Source of the DNA: Oryzias latipes
Lineage: Eukaryota; Chordata; Actinopteri; Beloniformes; Adrianichthyidae
Direction of reading: 5' to 3'
DNA: 64,000 nt
Assembly (NCBI RefSeq): GCF_002234675.1
Contig: NC_019867.2
Coordinates: forward strand, 28,509,166-28,573,165
The notes under the pieces were generated by a model that made no database searches, had not been told where the DNA came from, and was given only the letters and a program-made list of their open reading frames with translations. The translations under genes and the position numbers were made by a program. Positions 35,029-46,469 of the stretch are shown here, in pieces; the stretch's first letter is position 1, and each line of letters starts with the position of its first letter.

Positions 35029-36527
35029 GTAATTTTAACACAACACCACACACTGTAAGAGTACAGCTAAAGGCCCTCGATCATCCCCCGTCTGCTAGTC
35101 AGCAGAAACTCAGAAAGTTAGGAGAAACATGTAGACGATCTTCTGGCGTTTTCCCAGGAGGAAAGCTTTCTCAACAGTCTTTTCTTTCTTTAGTTAAAAA
35201 AAAAAAGCATTATTGCTGGTTTTAACCTAGAATCTAAAGTAATAGACTGTCATGAGAGAGCTGTATTGTCCCAGAACTATAGGCATTACTGGTCATGCTG
35301 ACATTTGCATGCTGCCTGCTTCTGATAACATGGCTTCCCACCAGGGAGATGTGTAGAAAGAGGTGCAGAGGCCCCCCTCCAGCTTCTACGGTCTGTTTTT
35401 TTCCTGCAACTACAAATTAAAGCACACTTTAATCTAATCTGAAAAAAGACAAGGATACCAAAAATGTGTTTTTCCCAGATTTTTTATTTCAAAAACGCAG
35501 TACAACAATACACAGTTAAATATTTAAATAAAATCGGTGCCCCTCCGGATTCTTGGAGATCTAAAGGATCAAAATCAACCCTTGTTTACCCCATCCATCA
35601 TTATTGCTTTCCTTTATTAAAGATGGTAGCCAACTCCTTCAGCTCAGAGCAGCTAGTGTTTTGACTGCTCTCTTTACTACTCTCATAAATTAATCTGCTC
35701 CTCCAGTCAACTCTATCAGATGAAGATGTTTGAATTAAATATATATATATTTATATATTTATATATCAATCATATAATCTTACAAATGTCCTAAATCCTA
35801 AAATAAAGCAGTTAAATCACTGTACAGCTCAGACTTTATCCCAGACAAAGGAATAAACCATATAGCTGCAAAAGTGAGTCTTTGCCTGCTTACTCTGCTA
35901 CAGGATACATCAGCTCCAGCTAAAGCAAAAAAGTAGTGTTTTGTGGTATTACAAATTATGCCATTAAGAACGTCTTCCACTCAATGTCCAAGCAAACACA
36001 CTTGATGTCTTTGCATGGATTTTCTTCACATTACATTACAAAGATACTAAAAAATGTTGTTTCCTCTTTAAAATGACAACATGTAGACTTTTCTAAATCT
36101 CTTCGTTTTGTCAAACTGATCAATTCAGTTTCCATTTTCAGTAACAGCTGACATTATAGTGACCCACTACAAATATTCCCCCTGAGAAGAACTAAATTAG
36201 ACAAATATTTTGACAACAGTAATAAAAAAGTTAATTTGCTGATGTTTATATCACGTTTTCCTGTTAGTTAATTTTCTGAGAACACAGGTAAAGCATTTTT
36301 ACACTCGGATATAAAATTGGCTTCTTTTATAAATATGTAAAAAAAAAAAAAACAACTAAGACCTACAGAGAAACAGGTGAACAGAATATTTACATGACAA
36401 CAGCTGATGAGTTCATCTTTAACCAAAGCTGCTGCTGACAGTTTAACAGATTCAGATTGACAGAAGATGAACACTCCTGTTCAGGGTTGGCTGAAGAGCG
36501 AGGTCATTATCAGAACCTTTAACCAAG
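35029..36527 (-). other. tnfsf15 3' flank / probable 3' UTR
   Basis: AT-rich sequence downstream of the stop codon at 36528 on the minus strand. No second gene is seen. Minus-strand AATAAA-like hexamers occur (for example near 35484), but none can be fixed as the poly(A) site. Confidence 0.35.
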
Positions 36528-36925
36528 TTAATCTGGGAGAAGTTCTGCACCAAAAAACACCAGTTTTTCATCTTTGCTGATAATGTATGGTCCGTTTGTT
36601 TTCACTTTCAGCATAGTGTTTTCTTTAAAGGAAAACAAGGCAGATGTGTAAAGGGTTTTTATACAATTACAACATTCTACAAAATCATCTGTTTTAAGAA
36701 TTTCCTTGTATTTAGGATAATCCTCCGACAGAGCTAACACGGTGCAGGAGAGGGCCTGGTTTTCACACTCATTAGGGATTTCGAAGGCGACCTGCAGGAA
36801 CACCCTGTAAAAGCCGTCTCTTGGCACCACCAGATTGCCGTCAGAGTAATTAAATCCTCCGAGGAAAGCGTTTCCAAGTTCAGTCTCCCATTGTAGGGGA
36901 TCTCCACTGGTCTGATTAACTTTAG
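36528..36925 (-). CDS. tnfsf15: tnfsf15 exon 4 (TNF homology domain)
   Basis: 398 nt after the acceptor TTTTTCTAG. It encodes most of the receptor-binding domain and ends LLPD-TAA. The open frame continues upstream into the intron only by chance. Confidence 0.88.
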
Positions 36926-39900
36926 CTAGAAAAAAAAAGAAAAAAACTAAATTTAATGCTTCACCATTTACTAGCAATATGAACATTTTACCAACCCAAC
37001 TTCCAACAAAGTTTGGATTTGATCGTATGCTACATAACAAAACAACTTGATAATAATGTGTTCATTTAGTACGCCAAAGTAAAATGAGGTTAGCCCTAGA
37101 ATCCCCCCCAAATTACCAGTAGTTTACAGGTAAACATTTTCTGGAAAACTGATGAGATGTTCCAAGAGAAACACACATACAGTACACACATCACAAGAGC
37201 AGAAAGTGTGCAAGTCCAGCCCCCAGTCTGGCTCCCAAAACACTCTGCAGAACCATCTCAAGGAATCGATGGTATTGAAAGTAGATGAATAATGGAAAGT
37301 GTTACATTTAAGCAGGTCATGGAGCTTGAAATCAACTGTCAATTCAGAGGGACATCTGCAGAAATACCAACCTTGAACCAGTGTATTGGAGAGGGAAGCT
37401 CTGATTTTACAGATCAGTGTTTTTCTACCCCCACCTACAGCCACACGCTGTGGGTTGTGAGCAAACGGTACAGGTGTTGAGGTCACCCTCAGAGATAGGA
37501 GGTGAAGTTTAGCCGTTCAGGAAATTCTTGTGAGTAAAGCCAATTCTTCAGCTGGTTACGCTGGTTTAGAAATCTGGAGAGAATGTCACCTGGACACCCT
37601 CCTAGTAGGAGGGCTCCACAATTGAGCCATGACATGCCAAAGAAGTTGTGTCTCTCAACTCTCAACTCAAACTACTGCTACAGCGACACAAACCTCAGAA
37701 AAAGTAGTGGGTGGATAAATGGATGGATGGATGGATGGATTGACGGATGAATGAATGGATGGATGGTACTGACATATATTTAGATGTGCATATTCCCTTT
37801 AAGACCCATGCCAGACAGAATGTCACATGACTTCCTTACTGCTGGTTTTATAGTTTTCTATTACCAACAGATAAATAAAGATGATCTTCCCTTTCTTATA
37901 GTATACAGTGTTCCCTCGCTATATCGCGGTTCACCTTTCACAGTCTTGCTGTTTCATGGATTTTTTTCAGTGAAATTTTGCATGCGTTATTTTACAGTAC
38001 ATTGTGTTCTGTGCCCTGGTTGGTTGTAGACCTTGTCAATTAATGTCCTTTTTGCTTTGTCTCTGCTCTAGATAAATCTTTAATCGTGATCAAATCTTTG
38101 TTTTGATTTTATAACACTGGACTTAATATTCTATGAAGGTTTAAACTTTGAGAACTTAAACAAGATAGGAAAGTGTGAAAATGTTTATGTCTGTCTAAGA
38201 AAAGTTTATAGTGTGTAATAAGAAGGTCTACAGCCTTAAAACGTTGATAATCCTACTTCACGGATTTCATCTCATTTTTAGAACATGACCCCCCCGTGAT
38301 AAGTGAGGAAACACTGTATTGTTATTATAACAAATTATATAATAACAATACAATGTTTCCTCACTTATTACTATCATTAATTATTACTTATTAAAGTAAT
38401 ATATGTCTTCTACCAGAGTGCCCTGGTGCCAACCTGTACATGCAACAGGTTTGTCAAGTATACTGTACCCAACAACACATATTTCATCACACTACAGCCT
38501 AACATGCTGCTGTAAATACCTTACTGCTATCTAGTAACACAAATTCAGAAGATAAGAAGACAGTGACAACATCATCCCATAGTAGTTCTATGTTCTGAGC
38601 ACAAACCAGGAACTCCATCCAACACAGGTCAATTGAGCAGTGATGAGTCAAGAGTTTAGGATTTGTTGTGTATCTTAGAAAACCATAATAAAAGTCCAAA
38701 GTCTGTGCAGGCTGAGACGATGTACTCATAGAAGCTTTCACTAGAGTCTGGAACAAATAAACCATTTAAAAGGCTGCTCACAAGGAAGACACAACTTTCA
38801 ATAAAAACCCAAAATGCCTGTACCAACAAACATGTGCAAAAATGGAGTGCTGAATCTGACTAGAGGCCTCTGCTTCTACTCTTATAGAGTGTTTATCTTC
38901 TGGAGGGCATCTTAATGGAGTCGCTCCATCTTATCCGCACTTGTTAACAAGACAGACACAACTCTTCAGACCTGTCCTGACACTGTCCTGTAGAAGTATC
39001 CACTGATCTCTTAGAACAAGTCATCACTCCTGGCGTCAGTCAGACCAGGAGCACTTCACATGTGTATCCTGTAGTCATCTGTGCATTGATCTTCAAGCAC
39101 CCTTTCCGCACGTTCCCTGTGACTATAAAGACTAGCAACAATTGACTTTCCCCATGACTTGTTTCAATGGTGTAAGGCATTGTCTAGGTTTTATAGAATG
39201 GTGGCATCCCGAGTAGACCTATAAGTTTTCATGATTGTGCACTAATCAACTTGAACATCTGTTCCTGGGACCATAGCAAAACGTTCAGACAACAGAACCT
39301 TCAAACACACAACTCCTTCTTCTGTAAGGTCATTTTGCTGTGTCAGATTGGGTCTTTTCAAAATACGGACAAGATTCTACCGCAATCCTTCCATCTCCAG
39401 TACTGCTGTGATCCAAATCCAGTTGCTTTTGAGTAGAGGATGAGTAAAGCTCAGAAAAATCACAGTTATATCAACAGTCTGATGGTGGAATAAACAAAAA
39501 AGGAAACCAGCAAGTTCAGCTTTGTTGGAGTAAGAACTGTGGCTTCAGTACTAACATGTTTTGACAGAGGTAAGGTGTTCAGAGTGTCTGCGTAGTTTAC
39601 CTGCTGTCAGCATAGCTCTTGGAGTTCTGCCATCATTATGGCTCAGAGGTTTGAAAGTTTCCACTTGTTCCTTGCAGTCACCAGTGTCTGCCATTGGAGA
39701 AGAACAAAAACACAAGGTTTACTCCTGAGAAAAGCAGCTGTAGCAGCTTTCAGTCTCATTTTTTAGCTGGAGCTAATATTTACCTGGAGGAAGGCTGACC
39801 AGCCTGTCCTGAAGACACAAACACAATCAGCATCATCAGTGGACTAAATACACACCAAACTTTAGCAACAGAGGACAAGACGTTTGACTGTTCATGCACA

Positions 39901-41120
39901 TCTGGTTTTCAGTACTGCAGCCACCACAAGTATAGCTGTATGACGCATAGGTGGGTTCACAGAGGGCATGAGGACAATCGAAAGCTTGGAGTGGTGGTTT
40001 TTAAATTATTCGCTTATAACAAACATGTTTTCCTAAATGGCTTTTGAAGTGCTTGTTTTTTTTACCCACACGTGAAGCTGGAACCCGTTTTTCCAGTTCC
40101 AACCACACATGTATAAACAACGTTTACGTTTACACTTGGCTTCTAAATCTGACAAAAAGGTCTTGAAGAAAGATTCAGAACATTGGTTCTAGTTCCACTG
40201 TCCTGTTGGACAGTTCTGATCCAAAGAAACGCAGCTGCTGTGTTTGATCAGATACAGACTGTTGTGAAATCTCTGCACATTTCAAGCCAAGACAAATAGA
40301 TTTCTAAAACTTCAACCTTTTGACCAGTTCTGACAGAGGTTCTACTAAATCCGGTCTGCCAGGAAAAGGTGACAACCAAACTGCTTCAGCTGTGAAAACT
40401 TAACAGAAAGCCTCTGTTGCGCGCGCCGTGAACTGCCCTGACGCGCCTTGTTGTGAGGGACAGTTATAGCAAGGGAAACGTTTGATAAATCACCAGCAAT
40501 TTGAGTAAGTGATTTATGAGACCTTCCGCTTGCCGAATACTAGGTCGTCCGGGCTTCGAGTCCTCGGTGCACAGTTGAAGATCTGTCGGATCCAAACTCA
40601 AGAACAGGCGTGTCAGTTCGCTTCCTTCCACTCCCTCAAGCAATCTTTGATTAAAAGTATAATCCTAAATTGATACGTCTTTGTATAAATGTATCAATGC
40701 TGATTGTATTTTTTTCACGATTATTCTTGCTTTGATTGCTTGAAATAAACCACTTCAAATAAAGATAAAATCAAAACAGCCGTGGACATACCCTGGCTGA
40801 CCTGAGACGCGGTTCCGTGCGCTAACAGACACACCTCGGGATCAATGCGTAAAAGATCTACCCACCTGTTTGCCATGGGGCGCGCGCCAGTCCCTCTCGA
40901 GCCCAAAGATGACCAGCAGAGCCAGAACCGCCGACAGGAGCAGGAGCAGCGCCACCACCACCAACAGCAGCAGCTGCGTGGTGCGCTGCTGCCACTGCCA
41001 GCCGCTCCTGTGGCGGCGAGCGGCGCTCACGCCGTGCAGTCCTGCCTCCGCGCAGACGCATTCCTGTTCCATGCTGTCCGCTCCCCCTTCGTAAATGAGC
41101 TGCTGCCTCGCGCTCTGCAT
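36528..41120 (-). CDS. tnfsf15: TNF superfamily ligand, TNFSF15 (TL1A)-like, complete four-exon gene
   Basis: A trimeric type II membrane cytokine; in mammals TNFSF15 binds DR3 (TNFRSF25) and co-stimulates T cells. Exons: 41120-40866, 39808-39784, 39687-39601, 36925-36528. The sum is 765 bp, 254 residues, with GT-AG introns and matching phases (0, 1, 1). Residues 1-47 are cytoplasmic; a Leu/Val-rich helix spans about 48-74; the stalk follows; the TNF homology domain runs from about 116 (TPRAMLTA) to 254. LQWETELGNAF, LVVPRDGFYRVFLQV and LVFFGAELL are the conserved strands. Cysteines in NECEN/LSC and VECCNC match the extra disulphide region of this subgroup. PLS..DG..PRA.LT and L.WE.ELG.AF are closest to TNFSF15; another TNFSF8/15-type paralogue is less likely. 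An in-frame TAA lies three codons before the ATG. Confidence 0.85.
37690..37770 (+). repeat. Short (ATGG)n microsatellite in tnfsf15 intron 3
   Basis: Imperfect GGAT repeats including GGATTGACGGATGAATGAAT. Confidence 0.7.
37906..38316. mobile_element. pogo/Tigger-like MITE in tnfsf15 intron 3
   Basis: Termini CAGTGTTCCCTCGCTATA and TAAGTGAGGAAACACTG, flanked by TA (37904-37905, 38317-38318). Left terminus continues ATCGCGG, as in Tigger-type elements. An inverted copy of the right end follows at 38340-38370, forming a long hairpin with 38300-38330. Confidence 0.6.
39601..39687 (-). CDS. tnfsf15: tnfsf15 exon 3
   Basis: 87 nt between the acceptor AATGGCAG and donor GTAAAC, phase 1 to phase 1. 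It encodes the stalk and the first strand of the TNF domain (KPLSHNDGRTPRAMLTA). Confidence 0.82.
39784..39808 (-). CDS. tnfsf15: tnfsf15 exon 2 (25-nt microexon)
   Basis: The acceptor TGTCTTCAG and donor GTAAAT enclose 25 nt encoding DRLVSLPP plus one base. Including it gives the only continuous frame between exons 1 and 3. Too short for ORF-based detection. Confidence 0.75.
40500..40775 (+). repeat. SINE-like unit with LINE-type tail in tnfsf15 intron 1
   Basis: GGTCGTCCGGGCTTCGAGTC then CTCGG (40542-40566) resembles a tRNA B-box region with one extra base. The 3' part (40615-40775) matches the LINE tail at 32755-32943. A clear A-box is missing, so this is tentative. Confidence 0.35.
40866..41120 (-). 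CDS. tnfsf15: tnfsf15 exon 1
   Basis: 85 codons: cytoplasmic tail and the membrane anchor (QLLLLVVVALLLLLSAV then LALLVIFG). The donor is CAAACAG/GTGGGTAG, phase 0. The exon and its upstream 150 bp are CpG-rich, unlike the surroundings, fitting a promoter-proximal CpG island. Confidence 0.85.
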
Positions 41121-41290
41121 CTTCCTTTAGTACAGATCGGTCGCCCACGTTCACAGTCTCGGTGCAGGCGAGTTTCACCAAGAGAACTTCCTCCTCATAA
41201 GGGTTTGTCGGTCTCGGACGGGCGTGAGTGGAAGTGGGCGCACCCCTTAAGCGCAGTGAGAAGGCGGGAGGGCAGTTAAAGCGACAGAAA
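41121..41290 (-). promoter_or_regulatory. Putative tnfsf15 5' UTR and proximal promoter
   Basis: CpG-rich sequence just upstream of the start codon. No TATA box recognised at a fixed distance. The call rests only on position and composition. Confidence 0.35.
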
Positions 41291-43618
41291 CAAGCCCTCC
41301 AAACAGGGGCAGGTGAGACCCCCAGGTGTAGAAGTCCTTCCAGAAGATAATGTTGTCGTGAAAGTCATAAAAGCTCCAGAGCTGCTCCAGACCGTGACAT
41401 GCGCACAGATGACTGACTCTCCTTTGCTGGAAGGGTGGCTCTCAGTCCGGGATGGGGGCTTTGCCAGTTTAGGTGGAGGCTGTTCCATGTCCATCCTCTT
41501 TCTCACATTATATTTCATTGAGAGAGAGAGAGTGTGTGTAGTAGGGGTGGGCCTGTGATGCAACTTCAGGGTTGAGCCCCCCACTCTGCATTCCCTAGGG
41601 AACTCTGGTCAGTTCACTTTCAGCTCCTCTGTGAGAAGCCCTTTATACCTCCCACCTTCAGCCATCTGCCTTGGTTTTGACCCCTCCACCCACTGAAAAA
41701 GCGGGAAAAGTGGGGTTGTGCAATTTACAAATACTAAACGTGTGCTAAATATGAACAAACTATGTTTACTTTCGAAACATATTATAATCTCGAACATCAC
41801 CCATCATTTCTTGCAGTGTTATAGTGATGTATTTAAATCATGTTGACAAAACATGAAATAGTTATGTTTGATCCCTTGCCCGTTAATTTTGGATAAGTAA
41901 GCCCCGTCCATCCAGAAGCATTCCAGGAGGGGAAACTTTGGAGTGATCCAATATAGAGAACCTGAAAGCAACGCTAGCTGGAGAAACCTCTAGGCCTTGC
42001 GTGCCACTTTACAGCTGGTCATGAGCAGTACCCGAGCTGCTAATAAAGCATCTTCTTATCTGACCTCCGGATAGTCTCTCAGAGGAAGAAAAAGGCAGAG
42101 ACGCAAACTTTCCTTTTCAGCATCAATGTCCATTATTTTTCAACACCCTCAAACAGCCGAACAGCATGGACCTCACTTCTGCCTCCAGCCCTCTCACTCA
42201 TGGTTTCCCCCCATGATTCCCCACTTGCCATGAGACTTAGGGGCTGAATGCGGGGCCAACCCCCAGGCCGCTACAATACTCACAATACTTGCATGGTGCA
42301 AACAGAAAGATTCAGCAATAAACACGGTGATTTCCAATGATGTACAGGCAAGAGTGGTGAGTAGTTATGCCGTGGGAATTGGCTTTTGACAAATGGGCAG
42401 TGGGCGTGACAAGGTTTTTTTTCCCCCCCACAGACAGAAACTTTGCCAGGGGTATTCATCTTCACTGTATGGATTTCTTTTTGCTAAGTTCCACGTCGTG
42501 GAGACCAAAATTGAAAGAAAATGTGAGAAGCTATTATTACTATTATTTAGGTTTTCCATGCCGTTCCACCCATGAGCTAGCTTAAAGGATGGCATTATTT
42601 GATTAGCACACTCTAGTACACTTCTCTCAGTCAACTATCAATCATTCTCGGTGCACGTCTCCCGCACAGAATGAGTTCGGTTTGTCAAGTTTACATAATT
42701 CTTCGATTTCAATTAAAGCTTTGTTTTCGTTCTATAATGCTGAACTTTTTCTATGGAGATTTTAGCTTTGAGAGTTTAAAATGGAGAAGAAATATTCATG
42801 TCCTTTGTTAACAAGTGAATAATGTGTAGTACAAAGTTTAACATCCTTTTAAAACGTCTGTAATCCTACTTCTTCACAGATTTCCCCTGTTTTGGGATAA
42901 ATATGGGAACCCTGTACATGGGTGGGGGGATTAGCTACTCCCAATCTGCTAGCTTAGTTTGCAGTTTCCATTTCAAAATTCGCGGGTTCTCAGTGGACGC
43001 GGTTTGTATTCTGTAAGGGGAGGGGTTAGGGGAGGTGGGGGTCAAATGGACTTTCTGGTCTAATTTCTTCAGATTTTTTTTTCCATTGCAGCTATTGATT
43101 TGAAAACAACGCATGTTTAGTTAAAGCTGTGGAGGTGTCACTCTATATTTATTTGAAATTGAACACGAAACTCAGAAATCTCTGTCCTGATTTCTCATCA
43201 CACCCCAACCAACTGCTCCTCCCTGATGCTGATGTCCATGCTGCGGTCTTCACTGAGCCAGGTGGGTCCCCTTCATCGTGCATTTACCATATATTATTGG
43301 AATCGTTGTCTCCTGGATTGTAAATTGAATTGTCAAATTGAGTCGTGAGGTCATCAAGATTGCCAGTCCAACTCTTTACACGCACCTTTTATGCAGAGAG
43401 ATACATACATTATAAAAAATGAAATTGTGGGGCAAATTTGTCCTCATCTGGGACAAAGGTCAATCAGTTATCCCACTATCTTTGGTAACATGGCACTAAG
43501 AATATTAGGATTTTGTTAACCCAGTAACTGTAACATTTATTGATGAGCCAAGGATAAGAGCTGGATTTTTCCAAAGTTTGCATGTGAATTTAAAATTTTC
43601 GGACTCTTTGTATTTCAG
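41291..43618. other. Intergenic, mostly unrecognised
   Basis: No supported gene. About 42660-42917 aligns in order with the interior of the Tigger-like MITE at 37906 (TTTTATAACACTGGACTT / TTCTATAATGCTGAACTT; then AATCCTACTTC and ending before GGGAACCCTGTA), so a degraded second copy is likely. Confidence 0.35.
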
Positions 43619-43986
43619 ACTGCTGACCTTCTCGTCAACATAAGCAGGTGCAGGGGTTTATTCAAAGTACAGGTGCGTTGTGAATCTAGACGTTTTAACT
43701 AAACTTCAAATGTGAACTGTACACACAAATATTTTCTGTGTTCTTTAGAATGAAGACCATGCAGCAATCCCGGAGGCAGTCGAGAACACCCGGGTGGGAA
43801 TTACCCTCATAATGGAAAGTGGCAGTGGAGAGGAAGAGGACATCATGGTCCACCTCTCCCAGGCTGTGGTGGTCGACCCACCAAGTGTCGGAGTGGCAGT
43901 TGCTGCTTGGCCTTATTTACAGCAGAGATCTGAATTACCCTCCTCATCTCAGAAAAACCTTTGAGGTAATCCAAAAACTGTATTAG
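43619..43986 (+). pseudogene. Decayed two-exon fragment of a multicopy fish protein family
   Basis: A candidate exon 43619-43672 (acceptor TATTTCAG, donor GTGCG) joins in frame to 43749-43986 (acceptor TTCTTTAG). The joined reading contains EAVENTRVGITLIMESGS, EEEDIMVHLSQAVVVDPPSV, and after a one-base frameshift near 43900 LGLIYSRDLNYPPHLRKTFE then VIQKLY-stop. The ending G-LIY-LNYP-L--TFEV-QK is a signature I know from numerous fish loci often labelled SAM-domain-containing protein 3-like. Function unknown. The frameshift and missing upstream exons argue for a pseudogene. Confidence 0.5.
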
Positions 43987-45837
43987 AGTTGTAGGGCAAA
44001 GTTGTGTGTCTAAGGTTTCTGGCTTTAAGATCTGACTCTTTGAATAAAATTACCTTTAAATAGTTTAAGTTTTTCCTAAGAGGGGATTCCAGCTGCTTGC
44101 TTCGGCTCTTTCTGTAATCTTGTGTTTAATGAATAGTAGCAAGCCCCTTTTATTTTGATTTGTACTTTTTGCTTCGCTGTAAACATACTTTTCAAGTTTA
44201 GATAATAAAAAAGTTAAATCTGAAATTTGTGTTCAGTGTCAAAGTATTAGCTTTTGTATAATAATCTGCAATTGCAATTTGATTATTCAATTTAAATTTT
44301 ATTTAAATAATTTGTACATTTAAATGAAATATTTGGTTAATTTCAAACAAATAATGGTGTTGCTAAAACATTTTATTGTGTTTTAAACGTTTGAAGAAAT
44401 GAGGGTAAATGGCATAATAAAAGCTTGTTTGTTTATGTAAAATTATTAGGTGTAGTAACAAAGAAGCATTCATTATGGTAGAACATGATATTTTTATGTG
44501 GAACAATTATATTGGTTCAAAATGTTTTTTTACGCGCAACCGATGGCCATGATTTTTTTATGTAAATCCAACAGATCTTTTTTTTCAGTGCACCCTCATA
44601 GGGTGCTAAACCATACAGGCTATGGTGGGGTTCCTTGGGTGGGATTGGACGATACGCATAGAGGGCGTGGCCTGGCCTGGAGCTCCTGTTCTCTCTTGTG
44701 TTCTGACAGGGGGGGATCTTGTAGGGGTCTCTCCAGCTGGTGACGTCATCAGGCCCCTCCATCGTGGGGAAAGTTCAGGCCTTTGGTCACTGCGTGTTTA
44801 GTTTAGTTTGTTTTTTGCAGAATGTGTCGCAAAAAACAAATCACCTCAAAATACAAACATGGAAAGATGTGGACACCCCTGAAGCAGATGCTTATTATCA
44901 GGGGTCCAACATTTTAGACAAGCATGAAAGAATGAAAATGAGTTGCGGAAAAGAAAAATCTGATAATAAATAAATAAAATAATAATATAAGAATTTGATG
45001 GTGATATAAGTAGACCGTGTTAGTATAAAAGTTGATAAGCTTGAACAACATTAACTCAGATCTGTATCCATATACGCATCACAAACGGAGAGAAATAACA
45101 GACAGCAATAAGTGGTTTCAGCCGCAGCAACATTATTTACATACAATAAGTTGACAATATTGCAATTTCAGTTCCCTTTTAAATATGTATATTGTAGCAG
45201 ACTGTTTGACATCATTGTCTAAATTGTTCCAAATTTTGTTGACCTCTTGTGGATCCGCTGGAAATGAATAAACAGAGACCATCTCAGAAGTCTGCATCCC
45301 ACTGAAAGAGCCGTCTGGGTCAGTTTTTCACAGCCTGAAAGCCAGCGAAGGCCACAAAGTCCCACCTTTATCATTTAAAGCAATGCACTTTATGTTTTTC
45401 TGTTAATTAAGCCACTTATTTATCAAATGGAGCTTTTAAAATAATTACGAGAATTAAATTGTAACATTGTCGTGTTTTTCATTATATAACAATTTCAACT
45501 TCTTTTACTTTGACAATTGCACATGCAAGCTCCTTTCAAAATAAAAGTTCTGTGTATCAGCAGATTTACTTGAATTCAAAATGCAAGAAAGTAAACAATG
45601 ACTTTTTCTATTAAAACATGAGTAAAGAATCAATTTCTTAAATCATTACATGTAAATGTGAAGATGTTTGTCTCTGAACAGCAACTAGACAGTAAGAATA
45701 TGTGCTTTAAGCTTATAAAGCACATATTTTTTAAAAATTATTCTGATAACCCACTAACAGCAGGTTAAACCTTTTACCATCATTTTGATCCTAAATGTTA
45801 GAAATCTAAACACCAAACTAGTTTTGTTATTCTTAGA
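43987..45837. other. Intergenic, nothing recognised
   Basis: No supported gene in this 1.8-kb AT-rich stretch. Confidence 0.3.
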
Positions 45838-46300
45838 TCTGATTTATTTTATTTATTCGATACAGGGACAGCACATATTAATACACATTCCTGTCAATAT
45901 AACAGTTAGCCAAAGGGCTGTTTTTCAACTGCAGTCCCTGGGTAGACGTTAAAATTTTATTCAATTTATTTTTGTATTTAACTTCTATTTAACAAGGAAA
46001 GTCGCATTGAGATTAAAAACTTCTTTTCAGAGGGAGTCCCCCTAAAATATCAATATAAAATGACATATTTACATAACATTACCTACATATAATAAAGAAC
46101 ACATTCCGTAAAATTAGCGGTTAACCTAAAAGTAAATTGGCGATAAAACAATCCAAAATCAGACAATTGTATGAACATATACAGGACAAGATGGTGGGAT
46201 CGGTGATAGGAGGTTTAGTCAGTGTTGACGGCTCTGATTGTCAATGAGCCATTTCTTTAACTGTGTCTTAAATGAATTATATGTGGTTTTGATTTGTAAT
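45838..46300. repeat. Old retroposon-like repeat fragments
   Basis: ACAGGGACAGCACATATTAA then GCAGTCCCTGGG (45865-45945), and AACAAGGAAAGTCGCATTGA then GAGGGAGTCCCCC (45990-46045), resemble two repeat ends common in fish genomes. No boundaries found. Confidence 0.3.
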
Positions 46301-46394
46301 AGTTACAGGTGTGGAGTTCCACTCAGTGGCAGCTCTAAAACTTGACTAAAACAAATTAGCCAAAACTACAAACCTGCTGTTGATTATAATTGTT

Positions 46395-46469
46395 TGCATT
46401 TTTGCTCAAAGTCAAAGAGCCACAATGGTGGGATAAAGACTCCGGAGCCTCCGGTTGCAGACCCCTGGA
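46395..46469 (+). mobile_element. hAT right-end fragment
   Basis: AGAGCCACAATGG, GACTCCGGAGCCTCCGGTTG and CAGACCCCTG parallel the right end of the element at 33358-34420. No left end found. Confidence 0.5.

Noticed and set aside
36926..37040. N-terminal extension of the TNF-domain frame (MLCSIRSNPNF...)
   Set aside because: It is intron read-through; a good acceptor TTTTTCTAG and matching phase place the exon start at 36925.
40510..40590. Possible tRNA gene
   Set aside because: Only a B-box-like stretch with an extra base; no cloverleaf, and it is joined to a LINE-type tail.
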